This document shows, in pieces, positions 18,808 to 29,229 of a DNA stretch of 64,000 nucleotides. Position numbers and translations under genes: made by a program. Within the stretch, counting starts at the first letter, position 1; every line of letters starts with the position of its first letter. This stretch comes from Auricularia sp. M13 (taxonomy: Eukaryota > Basidiomycota > Agaricomycetes > Auriculariales > Auriculariaceae), in the NCBI GenBank assembly GCA_037042915.1, contig CM073204.1:806001-870000 (forward strand). The letters run 5' to 3'. The notes under the pieces were generated by a model. The model was given only the letters and a program-made list of their open reading frames with translations. It ran no database searches and was not told the origin of the DNA.

Positions 18808-21400
18808 ATTATGTACTGTCTTCTGAATAATGCACTTCACTGTTTTCGAGCTCGCGTCTTCGTCAACACTGGAGCTGCTGCGGTGAGATCGCGTTCGTGA
18901 TGCGCGTCGAAGAGGTTAGGTTTCCCTCAAAATTTGTACCCAGATGCGTGCAGGTTCATGACACTGGCCGAGAAAAGCCACGGAACCGCGAAATGCAGCT
19001 GCGGGCGCATTCTGCACGCTCTCGAGTGTGCCGGCGGATGAGAAATCATGCGCCGAGTGGCAATGCGATCCTCACAAGCGAGCCGATGGCATAGGCGGAA
19101 CTCACACATCCAGCCTGTTTCTACAACCAGCCTGTTTGAACACTTTTAGAACAGCATACTGGATAACTGATGAAGCTGTTCGCTCTGTGCAATAGTAATT
19201 GAAACCTCTCGCTCTCGGGCTGCAGTGCTGAGAGTCATTGAGTACAGTGGCGAGATTCAGACGACATGCGATCACTGCGCGATTTCTGTGCCCGTTTCCA
19301 TGGAGGATGGCTTATGCAACATGACCTAGCTTAAAGGCTAAAGTGGAACCATAGCTGGGATTTCACAACCTGCATATATTTCGACTTGGACTAATGGAAA
19401 TGGTACCACAACGCTCGCGATCCAACGCATACCCTGGGTATATGCAAGGTGACTGACACTCATTTACTGCTAGAGAGCAATGCTTTTGATTTGGAAATGT
19501 ACTCCATGACGCTTCTGAGCGCAAGTTGAATCGGCGTTTCAGCCTTTCAGGCAACTTCGAAAACCAGTATTTTCAAATATTTCTTAATTCTGACACCATC
19601 AACTCATTATAGCATGTATTTGAGCCTTGTATTACGTACGCCGTCAGAGGGGGAGGCCTCGGGACGGCCGTGAGCGTCGAAATGTCGTCGCACGTGCCGG
19701 AGGCCCGGAGCGGGCGGGAAGGCTGCCGTGCAAACTCCGCTCAAGGCAGCGGATATGCTCTCGACGAGCCCTGGGCGACCGGCGCCCGCATTCTCTCGGC
19801 GTCATCCGCTGTGCACATAACGTGGAGTGCGTAATCTGCGTGAAGGGTCAGAATTGTCGTGAGGAGGCGGGTCGGGTGGCTAAACATCGAACACAGACAC
19901 CAGCCGCCTCGGCTACGAGTCTTCGGGCTTCCCACGACAGTGTCGTACGACGCCGTCCTAATTACGATTTGCAGTTGCTAACGGAAGAGAAACGGAACGC
20001 GCGAGCTTCTTGCGAGCGTATAACCGGGGGGGGGCGCGGAACGGATCAGAGTCGCCATCGACACCTCCTTTTCCTCTCCGTGCGCTGCACCACCTCTGCG
20101 ATGCTCTACTCATATGCATTGCGTGATACTGAAGCCGTCTCTAATGTGTTCCTACCGCTCCTCGCTGTCAGACGCGCTGGTCGCAGCGCTACTAACGCAA
20201 TCTTCGCCGCCGACACCGCATGTCGACGCCGTCCCTCCCGTTTTCCACGCGCCTCTGGCAGCGCCGCAAGTAGGCCCTCTCCTTATTGCTGTATGATGCA
20301 CTGATACATCAACATTTCTTGGAAGTCATTTAGGGAAGCGTCCTATAGCTGCATGCGACGCGGCCCTCCGTTCGCAAGGATAACGGCGAGTACTTCACTT
20401 CATTCTATCGTCGACCAACTGACTCATTGTGTCGTAACACCCTTTTGTATGTGCCCGTTGTTGTGCTTGACAGGATGCAATGCAAGTCGTCCGATCGCTC
20501 GAGGACCACCAACGATTCAGGCGTCGACACCCATACCACTTTCCCGTCGTTCGCATGAATCTCGTCGGTATGCACTTTCTGATCATTTTATCGTCGGATC
20601 GCTGACCGAAATCGTCGAAAAACCTACCTGTATGTGCCCGTTGTTGTACCAGACGGTGAATGCGGCTCGAAGAGTTCATCCAGTTCGGCACTCGCAAACG
20701 TTCGCTTAGCGGCGAGGATCAGGACATCAACAACGACGCTGTGAGCAACAATCTGCTCGTCCGATTGTTTCCATGCTGATTCGCAGCGTTCTTCGCAGTC
20801 TGCATTCGTTTGACCAGCCAGCTCGGCCGGCGCGATCATCAGCTGAAGTGCGTTTCTTCTCAATATTTCCTCATTATTTCATCGCGGCTGATATGATCAT
20901 GCAGTGCGCATACAAAAATGCGCGGCCTTTGCGGCGCGCACGAAGCGGGGAGTGCAAAATCGCTGCAATCGTGAAAACTATGCTAAAGAGTACGTACACA
21001 TTCCCTGCGTCCCTGCCGATCGCGCGCGCCACACGGACGTCACTCTGGGTGTCCACGCGCATGGCATGCTACCCGAAATCTCGGCCGCCGTCGCGTCAGT
21101 CGATGCTGACCGTCCCAGCACACTCGGGGGTAGATGGTCGTCGAAGCCGAACCACGATGCGGCGCGCGCTTATCGCTCGAGGGACCTCCGATGCGCTGAC
21201 AACGCCTGACGGGCGTTTGGAGGCACGGCGGAGCCCCGCCCAAACTTGCGAGTCGGTCACGCGGTTCGAGCGTCGCGCGACGGCCGAGCCGCGCGCCGTC
21301 ATGACGAACGTTCGGCGCGCCATGCCGCATTCGGGGGTTGTTGAGTGCATCGCGAAAAGGGGCGCCAAATCGCGAGATAGAGAGCGTGTCGTCCGGAATA
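18808..21400. other. Long stretch without a recognised gene
   Basis: 19100-19620 is AT-richer and non-coding. The 18-nt TGTATGTGCCCGTTGTTG occurs twice (about 20450 and 20630) in otherwise unlike DNA. Frames on both strands overlap and none is convincing. Confidence 0.45.
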
Positions 21401-21518
21401 CGAATTAGAGCTCGGAGGCGCGACTCACCGAGTCATCGACCTCGCCGTCGATTCGACGCGAAATTTTTTGAGCGCGGGAGAGGTTGAAGTAAGCATCGGC
21501 GAGCTCGACTATCGATTT

Positions 21519-21860
21519 GGATTCGTTCTTCGTGGAGCAGTTCGGTTGGAAAGTCGGTCGGCGCGACCGAGCCCAACCGCCGATGCCGACCACACGTCGA
21601 TAGGGCGCCGATTTTCAGCATGGCAGAGGGTGGGGTAAATGCCACGGAGCCCATAATTCGCCTCGCATTCGTTGTTCGTGTTGCGAATCTCTGGGAGGAA
21701 AGTCGGTCGGCGCTACCCAGCAACCGACCGAAACGCGGAAGCTACTCACCTCCCCGTTGATGCAGCACCGATTACGCGGGCGGGACAGCATGGAGCGGTC
21801 AACGGCAAACTCGAATACGCATCCTAATTCGTTGTTGGACTTGTGGATGGCTTGGACAAC
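21519..21860. repeat. Degenerate tandem repeat, about 150-160 bp period
   Basis: ATTCGTTCTTCGTG (about 21521), ATTCGTTGTTCGTG (about 21668) and ATTCGTTGTTGGAC (about 21828) each start a similar block; the first two also share AAAGTCGGTCGGCGC 15-20 bp later. On the minus strand the top block is open and ends at a perfect GTGAGT donor (near 21752), so it may be a decayed gene with repeated exons. Confidence 0.4.
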
Positions 21861-23839
21861 TCGGTAGTCGTCCGCCCGGTGCCCAAGAGTGCAGATGTCG
21901 GATTTCGAGTAGGGCGCGAGATTGACGCAAGCTTTAGCAGCCCATAGGGCCAGTGAAACCCCAAGAACCGTTCTTGAACGGCGGTGGGGATGACTTGGTC
22001 GCGATTGCGCCTTGGTGAGTCCGATGTCGAGCCCATGTCGCGGACATGCAAACTAACCAAAACCAGCGTCAGCTATCGACTACAAAAGACTGGGGGTGGG
22101 GGTATCCAGGCATACCTCAGCGCCTGCGCGTGTACATTGCGTCTGCGTCGCGCTGCACGCGAGTAGGTCAGAAATAAGTTTCGAAAAAAAGAAAAGAAAA
22201 AACATTGTCAGAATGCAATGATTCCGATACGTCCTTGTAGCCATTAATGAGTCGCACACCCTGATGCAATTCAATTTTAGCTTGAAACAGCGCGGCGGGG
22301 CGCGTTGACATTGCGCTGCCCGCAGTGTCCGGAAAGATTTGGACGGCGCGCGCGATGCGCATCTCGATGCGCCACGGGATCTTGGGGTTGTGGGGCGGGG
22401 CAGATTGTGTCGTCGATTGAGCAGAACGAGGAGTCCAAGGGCCAGCGTGAGCGAGTTCGCCAAGATCTACGAGGATATCAATGTGCTCGACAAGAACTTC
22501 ATTGTCGACGCTCCCGCGGCGCTGGCTAGCGCTGAGTAAGTGGCCAGTCCAAACCGAAGGGACCGGGAGTTCCCGATCCCCATTGTAGACAACCCTCCGG
22601 AACAGTGAATCGTGGATTGCGCCACCAGTTCCCAGCCAAACGCTCCCATTTCTACGTCAAACTGCTTCCTTCATTTTTCGGATTCAGAATATGAAGAAAT
22701 TCTAGAGTCTGTAAACCCAACCTCTAAGCCTTTGCCCGTCCGGATGAGAGCTGAGAATTGCATTCTGAGGCTCCAAACTAATAGGAAAGACACATGTACA
22801 TGTCATATCATATTGGGAGTGCTTATATTGACGAAATTGCGCCTTTCGAGAGATTTGGTGCGTGGGTGAGAGTTGGCCGGCAGACTTGATTCGGCCATAG
22901 AGTTCCGAGGACGCGTCGGGGTGAGGTTTTGGGACCTAGAATAAATGATCCATGCAGATACAAGAAATTCTAGGTATATATGAGGACGGAAACTCAAGTG
23001 TGGGACTTATTATAAGATGCGGGAGACCCGTCTGCAGGAAGTTGCCGAAACCGTTTACATCCGATTGAATGGCGTTTGCCAATAAGCAGTTCACGCATTC
23101 TTGCCGTCCCTGCCTCTCCTCGCCGTCATTCACGACGCGCGCACGTCCTTTCGTCCTAGCTCCTCGCTGCTCGCTGATGCGCGCCCGCGTTACGTCTGAA
23201 TACAGTCCGCGCACCGAACAGTGCAACCTTCTGCGCTCCCTGGTCATTTGCGACTACTGCGTCTGACGCGGCCACGGCTTCAAGCTGCACATTTCCTTGT
23301 TTCTGCGACGTCCATGGCAACGAAACAGCCGACCCGCACGCCAAACGCGCCGCAGAGGACGTCACTGCGCACGTCGTCAAGATACTCGCGCAGCCGCTCC
23401 CGCGGAGTGGTGCAGCGGCAGCACGCGCGAGACACAAGCATGCCGTCCCCGCGCAGCGCGGAGCATGCTGGTGCGCATCGCCCGCAATGGACCAAGTGCA
23501 TCGCGTCGACCGCTCCGCTCGAGTTCGGCGCCGTTCAGCGACCAGCCGCCCTGCAGGCATCCCTACCCCACTGCGCACAGGTCACGTTGGGCTGAACGGG
23601 TTTCTTGCACGCATAAGGATTGGATCGCTTCAAGAGGCGACAGTCGAATACTACCTCCCCCCATTGCACTACATCATCCTCCCTGACGGCTCCCACTCGA
23701 TATCCTTACATGCTCGTGTCGGGGCCATCCCTTGCCAATCATGCGCCGCCAGGTATTCAAATTGAAGATTCCACCGATCGTCGCGCGCGTCGCTGTCCAG
23801 TTCCACCAGGCCGCTGCAGGCGCTGGGGCAGGAGATTTC
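21861..23839. other. No recognised gene
   Basis: A short plus-strand frame ending at 22539 has a coding-like tail (SEFAKIYEDINVLDKNFIV) but is too short to assign. The remainder shows only overlapping short frames. Confidence 0.4.
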
Positions 23840-24130
23840 ATTATACTATGCGCCCGTCAACTCCAACGTCGCCCTGAGAGCCTCGATACCGTCCGGGAGC
23901 GCGTGCGTGCCGCGCGCTCCTAAAATGCGGACGAGTTATCAAGAAGTTCAACTTCGAGCAGGGCGGGCCTGTTCTCGTGCGCAGCTCGCGCGTTGAGGAG
24001 GACATTGGATGAAGAAATTCGATGACCGATACTATGGGCCACTGGTCGTCGTGCAGCGCCGCTACTCGCATACCGCCCGGTCTCCGCCAGCCGCCTACCC
24101 GCAGTGCAAATTAGTGCCAAGGCCTCCGTC
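23840..24130 (+). pseudogene. Remnant of a Ty3/gypsy integrase C-terminus
   Basis: Three broken frames in order match the C-terminal integrase region of Agaricomycete gypsy elements: ARQLQRRPESLDTVRERVRA (about 23855), then KKFNFEQGGPVLVRSSRVEE (about 23940; the family has F-x-x-G-x-L-V-L-V-R), then after a stop and shift DRYYGPLVVVQRR (about 24020; the family has RYLGP-x-V-V). No other pol parts are intact nearby. It is unrelated in sequence to the young element at 5185-13532. Confidence 0.5.
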
Positions 24131-25039
24131 GACGCTATGACCGAGGCTGCCGTACAGTCTTGTGTCCTGATGAACTCTAGCGTGGCCGCCGGTCGAGCAC
24201 ATCGCCTACTGCCGTGCCCAGCCTCAGCCAGCCGTGGGTAAGGAGGCCATCTTTAAGTCCCTCGGCGTCACATTACAAGGCGCTTCCGCTGCGACATACG
24301 TTGCTCGTCGCCGACATACCCTTCCGCCGACACACTCCCATTTCCCTCGCTCCCGACCTCCTATACTGTTACGCTTGCAACAGCACGACGTCGAGCGCGC
24401 TGCGTCTCGCGCGCAATCGAAGGTTCCTGCCGCAACAGCGGCGATCCGTGCATGACGCGTCAGCACCATCAGCTGTTCGGCAAGGGATGTGCGCCAGATT
24501 GCATGGTACGTATATGCTCTGTTCCCACTTTGTTTGCTAGTGGCCGACGTCCTCGCTAGTGGCTGACGTCCTCTTCAGTCAGCAGAAGCATGTCGCGCTG
24601 TTCAGGATCATCGTCCTCCAACACCAGCTGTGCTCCGTGCCGATCGGCCGCCTGGAAATGGTCGAGCAGCAGCGCAGCCTGACGCCGGCGATGGTCATGG
24701 ACAACCGCCTACACCTGTCACCCTCTTTAAGCGCGCTCTCGTCGTCCGGCACGAGCCGTGCCAGGAGCACGAGCCTCGCCCAGTCTGCGAACGTCCGGTT
24801 AGCGCTTGAGCAAGACCTACGCAGCAAGTGCTACATGTACACTTCTTTAGAGCCCGCAGCAAAACCCCTTCCTCCTCGCACGGCTCGACGTACAGCATGG
24901 GGCGGCGACTAGAGGCAGGTCCTCGATGCAGGCCCAAGCAACAGAAATAAGCATAACCAACTCTGAATGCTGCAAATTCCCACTGCGTCGGTAAAAGTTA
25001 ACGAAATTTGCGGTATTTCGAAGATCTTTCAAAGCCTAT
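24131..25039. other. No recognised gene
   Basis: The plus-strand frame 24559-24912 is open but lacks any known motif and overlaps minus-strand frames of similar length. Confidence 0.4.
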
Positions 25040-26999
25040 TTACAATCCCCAGATGCCTCTGAAAAATCGTCGGCTACGGGGCGTCCCCTCTCTGACATTA
25101 AGCAAAGCCATGAATACACCATGATCCTGAACCTCTTGCAAGGCTGCGATGGCCTCGCTTCTGGTAGGAGGCACTTGGATCGGCAGTGCGAGGTCGTCAA
25201 TAATCTTGTAAAGATGACGTGAATCGTCACGGAATGTCATCCACGGGTCGCCTGTGCAGGCCATGGACCCTTCGGGACAGCTTGTCAACCTGAGCCGCAA
25301 GCTTCGACAGAGATGCATCAAACGCATCCAGCTGCGCATTGTCGGTTTGAATCAGGGACTGGATTTTGTTGCGCAAGCCGGACTACTTGGTGTAAGCGAC
25401 GATGGGGCATGAACACATTGAGGCTAACCAATGCTTGCTCTCCAATGGCAGACTCGGTTGCTTGAACCTGGGTGCTTTGTGTTGGGTCTGTGACTCATCA
25501 GCTGAAATACCATCATAATAAGTCAGGCAGACCTCCATCCGGGAGTCTTGGGTACATGGACGGCAGGCCAAGCTGTTCACCAAGGCCGCGATAGACCAGG
25601 GGCTCTTGGTAGATCTCCGCCTGAGCATGTTCCAGAGGCTGCGAAGGCGATAGAAAAGCCACTGCCTAGTATCGTGCATCAGATAAGATGTGAGGCGTCA
25701 TTCATTTCGCCATACCTCTCCTGAGCCGCCGGAGTTCACATCCGAGGAAGAAGTCAGATCAGTGCGAGGGTTGTCTTGGGCAGAAACGCGGCTTGCTGGT
25801 AACAAATTGTCAAAATGATCAGAGATGACAACCTTAGAGTCGCACTTCGTGAGCAGAAGTATGAATGGTAAAAGTCGGGCTCACAGTTCGATCATGAACA
25901 TCTACGCCAGCAGAAGGGTTGTCGAATAAACCAACCAATACCGAGTCATTATCAGACCAGCCCTGTCGTTCAGAAGCGTTCCATTACCCAAGCGTCATTA
26001 GCAAAGGCTGCAACTCACCTCCTCCGCTGTCTTTTCACCCCAAGTTAAAGAGCCAGTATCGGGAACGCCTTCATACTGACCAAGCGCTAGACTACAGGAT
26101 GAAGTAATTCCTCTTTCTATGCAAGCGTAGCAACTTTGCTGATCGGAGGCCGGGTCCGCAGGAATTGTGCACGGCTTCAGTCTTGTGCCGGTACAGTTTA
26201 TGCAAGCCCTTTCAACTGGAGACCAGAGCTCGGTTTGCGACATCATATTGACCGCTCTGTATTTGGCTGGCGCTGCAAACGATCACTGAACATGGTGACG
26301 AGAAAATGTGAGCACGATACGAACCAAGTGGCCATTTATTGGTCTTTGGCAGCATCGCCTCAATCGCGGGGGGCATCTTCCACGCTTGGTCCAAATCCAG
26401 CACAAGACGAACGACAGCCATAACGCGATTCATGGAGTGGCACGGCCAATAAGCCCGTTGCCTGCATGCCTGATCCTGACATGGCTGATGTGAGTTCTAC
26501 ACAACTGCTGGCACGACGCGCGTACCAGGATGCTTATAGCCTCGCTTTGCCACGCTGACAGCATTGCGGGTGCTGCATTCGTCTGCCCCAAAGACCAGCG
26601 TTTGTTCCATGCGCGACACAAATCGTCAGAGATAGAAAAAATGTCGCGCGAGCTCGACCGGAGGTGATTAGGCAGAATATCGGCAACGAAACGCGCCTGC
26701 GAGAGGTCGACCGGCCGTTGATCATCGGTAGAAGCAAAGCTCGGCTCCCGAGAACGTAGTGTCCACGGGACGTTGCCTGAACGTCGTCCCGTGTTCGACT
26801 CTTCTCCAGCGCTCAAACATGACTCGTAAATGGTGCTCTGAGTGCCGGAAGACGCTGACGAATGGCTTCGAATCCGCCGAGGCACAGATTGCCGGAGCTT
26901 GCTGGCCTTAGGAGTCGCCTCTGCATCCTCAGCGCTACCGGGAGCGCTGGAACCAGCCTCTACAGGCAAAGTCGCAGTGCGCCTGAAGTAAGTGAACAT
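25040..26999 (-). CDS. Nine-exon gene with a Zn-cluster-like cysteine motif
   Basis: Assembled from GT..AG introns of 45-64 nt that all keep phase: exons 26999-26526, 26475-26325, 26272-26019, 25962-25885, 25832-25716, 25665-25533, 25487-25429, 25382-25269, 25204-25040 (about 514 residues). Several donors are strong (GTACGC, GTGAGT, GTGAGC, GTATGG). Exon 3 carries C-x2-C-x7-C-x12-C-x2-C-x8-C (ACINCTGTRLKPC ... SCYACIERGITSSC), close to but not exactly the fungal Zn2Cys6 spacing. Exons 1 and 4-6 are Ser/Asp-rich and disordered; exons 7-8 give a heptad-like helix (LRNKIQSLIQTDNAQLDAF), probably a dimerising coiled coil. A zinc-cluster regulator is possible, but the cysteine module is central rather than N-terminal and the spacing is off, so this is inference. 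The last intron (donor GTCCAT) is weak; reading through ends the protein at about 25227 instead. Confidence 0.6.
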
Positions 27000-27277
27000 A
27001 AAGGAGGTACGTGTCCGAGTCGGATGAGTTTGAAATTGTTGGAGTCGACTTCCATTGTTTACACTGTTTACATTGTCAGTTCCAAGCTTCCGGTGAAAAT
27101 GTGTGGACCCCATGCTCTCATACTGCCATACTGACACTATCAATAGTATAATTGAGAAGATAGACGTGCATGGAGGATAGCCTGGGGTTGTAATCCATGT
27201 GCACCAATACGCCGCCTTCTGTCTTGTAGAGTGTTTCAACGTAGCGCCGCTCGCGGCCATCACCGACTCCTAATTTC

Positions 27278-27850
27278 TATTCGTCCACTGGCGCGACTCT
27301 CTTTGGCTTGATTTTGTGGTGCAGCCGCATTCCACGGTCGCCCAGGATCTCTCACCTCTTGAGCGTCTTGCGGTACGCGACGTGCTGCGTCTTGAAGTGC
27401 GCGACTTTGGCGTGGAGGGTCGTGCAAGTCCGCAGGTTCAGCGGGCTGCCAATCAGAATAATCTTGCCGTGCTGGTCAACCAGGACTGGAGCTCAACTCG
27501 CAGAAAACTGTGAACAACTTGTCTAGCCACCGCTCGCATACGCGCTTGTTGCTGGACGAGAAGCCCTCGCCCTCTTCGTCCGCACACACACTGGATCTTC
27601 CATTCTCTCTGCTGTATGGTCCGCTATCCACGCCGTCCTTCTACTTGACGTAACTTACCTCTGCTCCATGAAAAACATGGCAGGGCTGCTTATACCACTG
27701 CTCGTCCCAGTCTATTTTGCAATATGAGGCGCAGCGCGCACGCCTTGGCGAACATGCTGCGGAGGCTGAGCGTGTGCAGGCGCGTGATCAAGGTTTCTGG
27801 GACGAATGGTTTTGGCCACGTGGAGAGGACGATGACATGCGAATCCGGGG
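27278..27850 (-). pseudogene. ChAPs family (BCH1/BUD7/CHS6-like) pseudogene fragment
   Basis: Minus-strand blocks in order resemble basidiomycete Chs5-Arf1-binding proteins: LHTLSLRSMFAKACALRLI, KIDWDEQWYKQPCHVFHGAE (family I-G-W-D-x-L...VFVMEEEY), an in-frame TAG, SSSNKRVCERWLDKLFTVFC, then after a shift KVAHFKTQHVAYRKTLKR, and after another shift EILGDRGMRLHHK, then stop. ChAPs are exomer subunits that carry cargo such as chitin synthase from the trans-Golgi to the plasma membrane. At least one stop and two or three frameshifts show this copy is dead; N- and C-terminal thirds are absent. The family call rests on remembered family patterns, not an alignment. Confidence 0.55.
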
Positions 27851-28685
27851 AGAGTGTCGTGCGAGACGAGCGATCATGGACATAGCACCAGAACCAGTGG
27901 GGTCCAACAGGGTCCTCGAAGCGATGACCCGGGGCAGCAAGAATATCATCCCGGGTTCAGTAGGTCGCATGTGTTTCGAGTGTTGAGACAATGGGTCAGG
28001 ACGATGGGGATCGGAGCGCGGCTTGAGCAAAGAATCGCGAGTGACCAAGCGATCAGCGCAATTTCAAAGTATCCCTAGGCCAAGTCGCGCGCCAACTCCC
28101 GGACGTCTTCAATTGCCTCAGAAGACCGTTGTTGTTGACCGGGCTGCGGGCCTAAGCGGCCGAACATGTAACGACTTCGAAAATTGTGCTGCTCGAGGCG
28201 CGCGCGAGCTGGCCAGGCGACAGAAATAGAGATTTGTTCCAGTTAATGATCCTGCAGAGCATATGAACCTTGGAGTTGAACGGGAGAGCGTCCGGGCCAT
28301 CCGGAGCACGCTCACCCGCGCGCAAATCCGGCTCCAGATAACGTGTTTAGTGCTTGATAGCGTTCTTGGCAATTCCCTCCTGCTCGACCTGCGCTTTTCA
28401 GCGATGATGACTGGGCCGTCACCACGACGCCGCCAGCAGCCGCCACCGCAAATTAGGCTTTGCGTCGCCCACCTCCACGTTGGCGAGCCATGCCCTTACC
28501 TCCGCCCCCAAGTTAGGAACTGTGCAGGCTCCAGCGCTGCGGCATAGAGCGAGATAGCGTCATGACCGAGACCCTAGCTCTTTGACGCGTTTAGCGTGAC
28601 GGCGGATATAGCCAAGCCGCCGGATATTTGGCCGCCAACGACGCGCAGACCGCGGAGTAGGCTACCGGCGTGGGCCATCTAAGAG
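27851..28685. other. No recognised gene
   Basis: Short overlapping frames only. The part next to 27850 may hold further decayed ChAPs sequence. Confidence 0.4.
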
Positions 28686-29229
28686 GAGCGGTATGCGTGC
28701 GGGGTGCCTGGCGGGCTGCCAGGCTGAGATAATTCGTGCGACGGATGAGGGGGATGGACAGCAAGCTGGGCGGATTCGAGGAATGGGGGACGTGTGGCCA
28801 GTCATTTTTACGCAGACAGAAACAGCCCCTGCGCATTCGGGCGCGCGTAGTCTTGCGCGCGGTCTTGCGCTCCGTCCTGGCGACCTGATCGTGTGGAATG
28901 AAGGCGCTTGAGTGCCCTAAAACATGGTAAGCTCGGTGCGACAAGCTCGTGCGGCATGGACTGACATTTCCTGGAAAGCTTTGGCGCTGTGCGGCTGGGT
29001 CTGCTCTGGCAACGGCAGCGGCTGCCAGTGACGATACTGCGCAGGCGGAGGACGGACGGTTATACGGGGCGCATAGAACGGTTTGCGTCGGGCGCGGCGC
29101 TCGCGCGGGCCTGGCGGCGTCGCAAGCAGTGTCGGCGCGGGTGAGCGCCTGTTCCAAGCAACGGGCGCGCGGCCGGGATTCTCCGGCGCGCTCTCAAGCT
29201 CCTGCCTTGCGCCCGGACCCACCTCGCAG
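28686..29229 (+). repeat. Left arm of a 544-bp inverted repeat
   Basis: Reverse complement of 35332-35875 with one visible mismatch (T/C in the CCATGTTT[T/C]AGGG stretch). No terminal inverted repeats or target duplications are seen at the arm ends. Confidence 0.9.

Noticed and set aside
19627-20304. 225-codon plus-strand frame
   Set aside because: Arg/Ala-rich composition, no ATG context or domain, and no splice partners.
22080-22540. Hydrophobic-surface-binding-like fragment near 22450-22539
   Set aside because: Only about 25 residues look coding; too little to assign.
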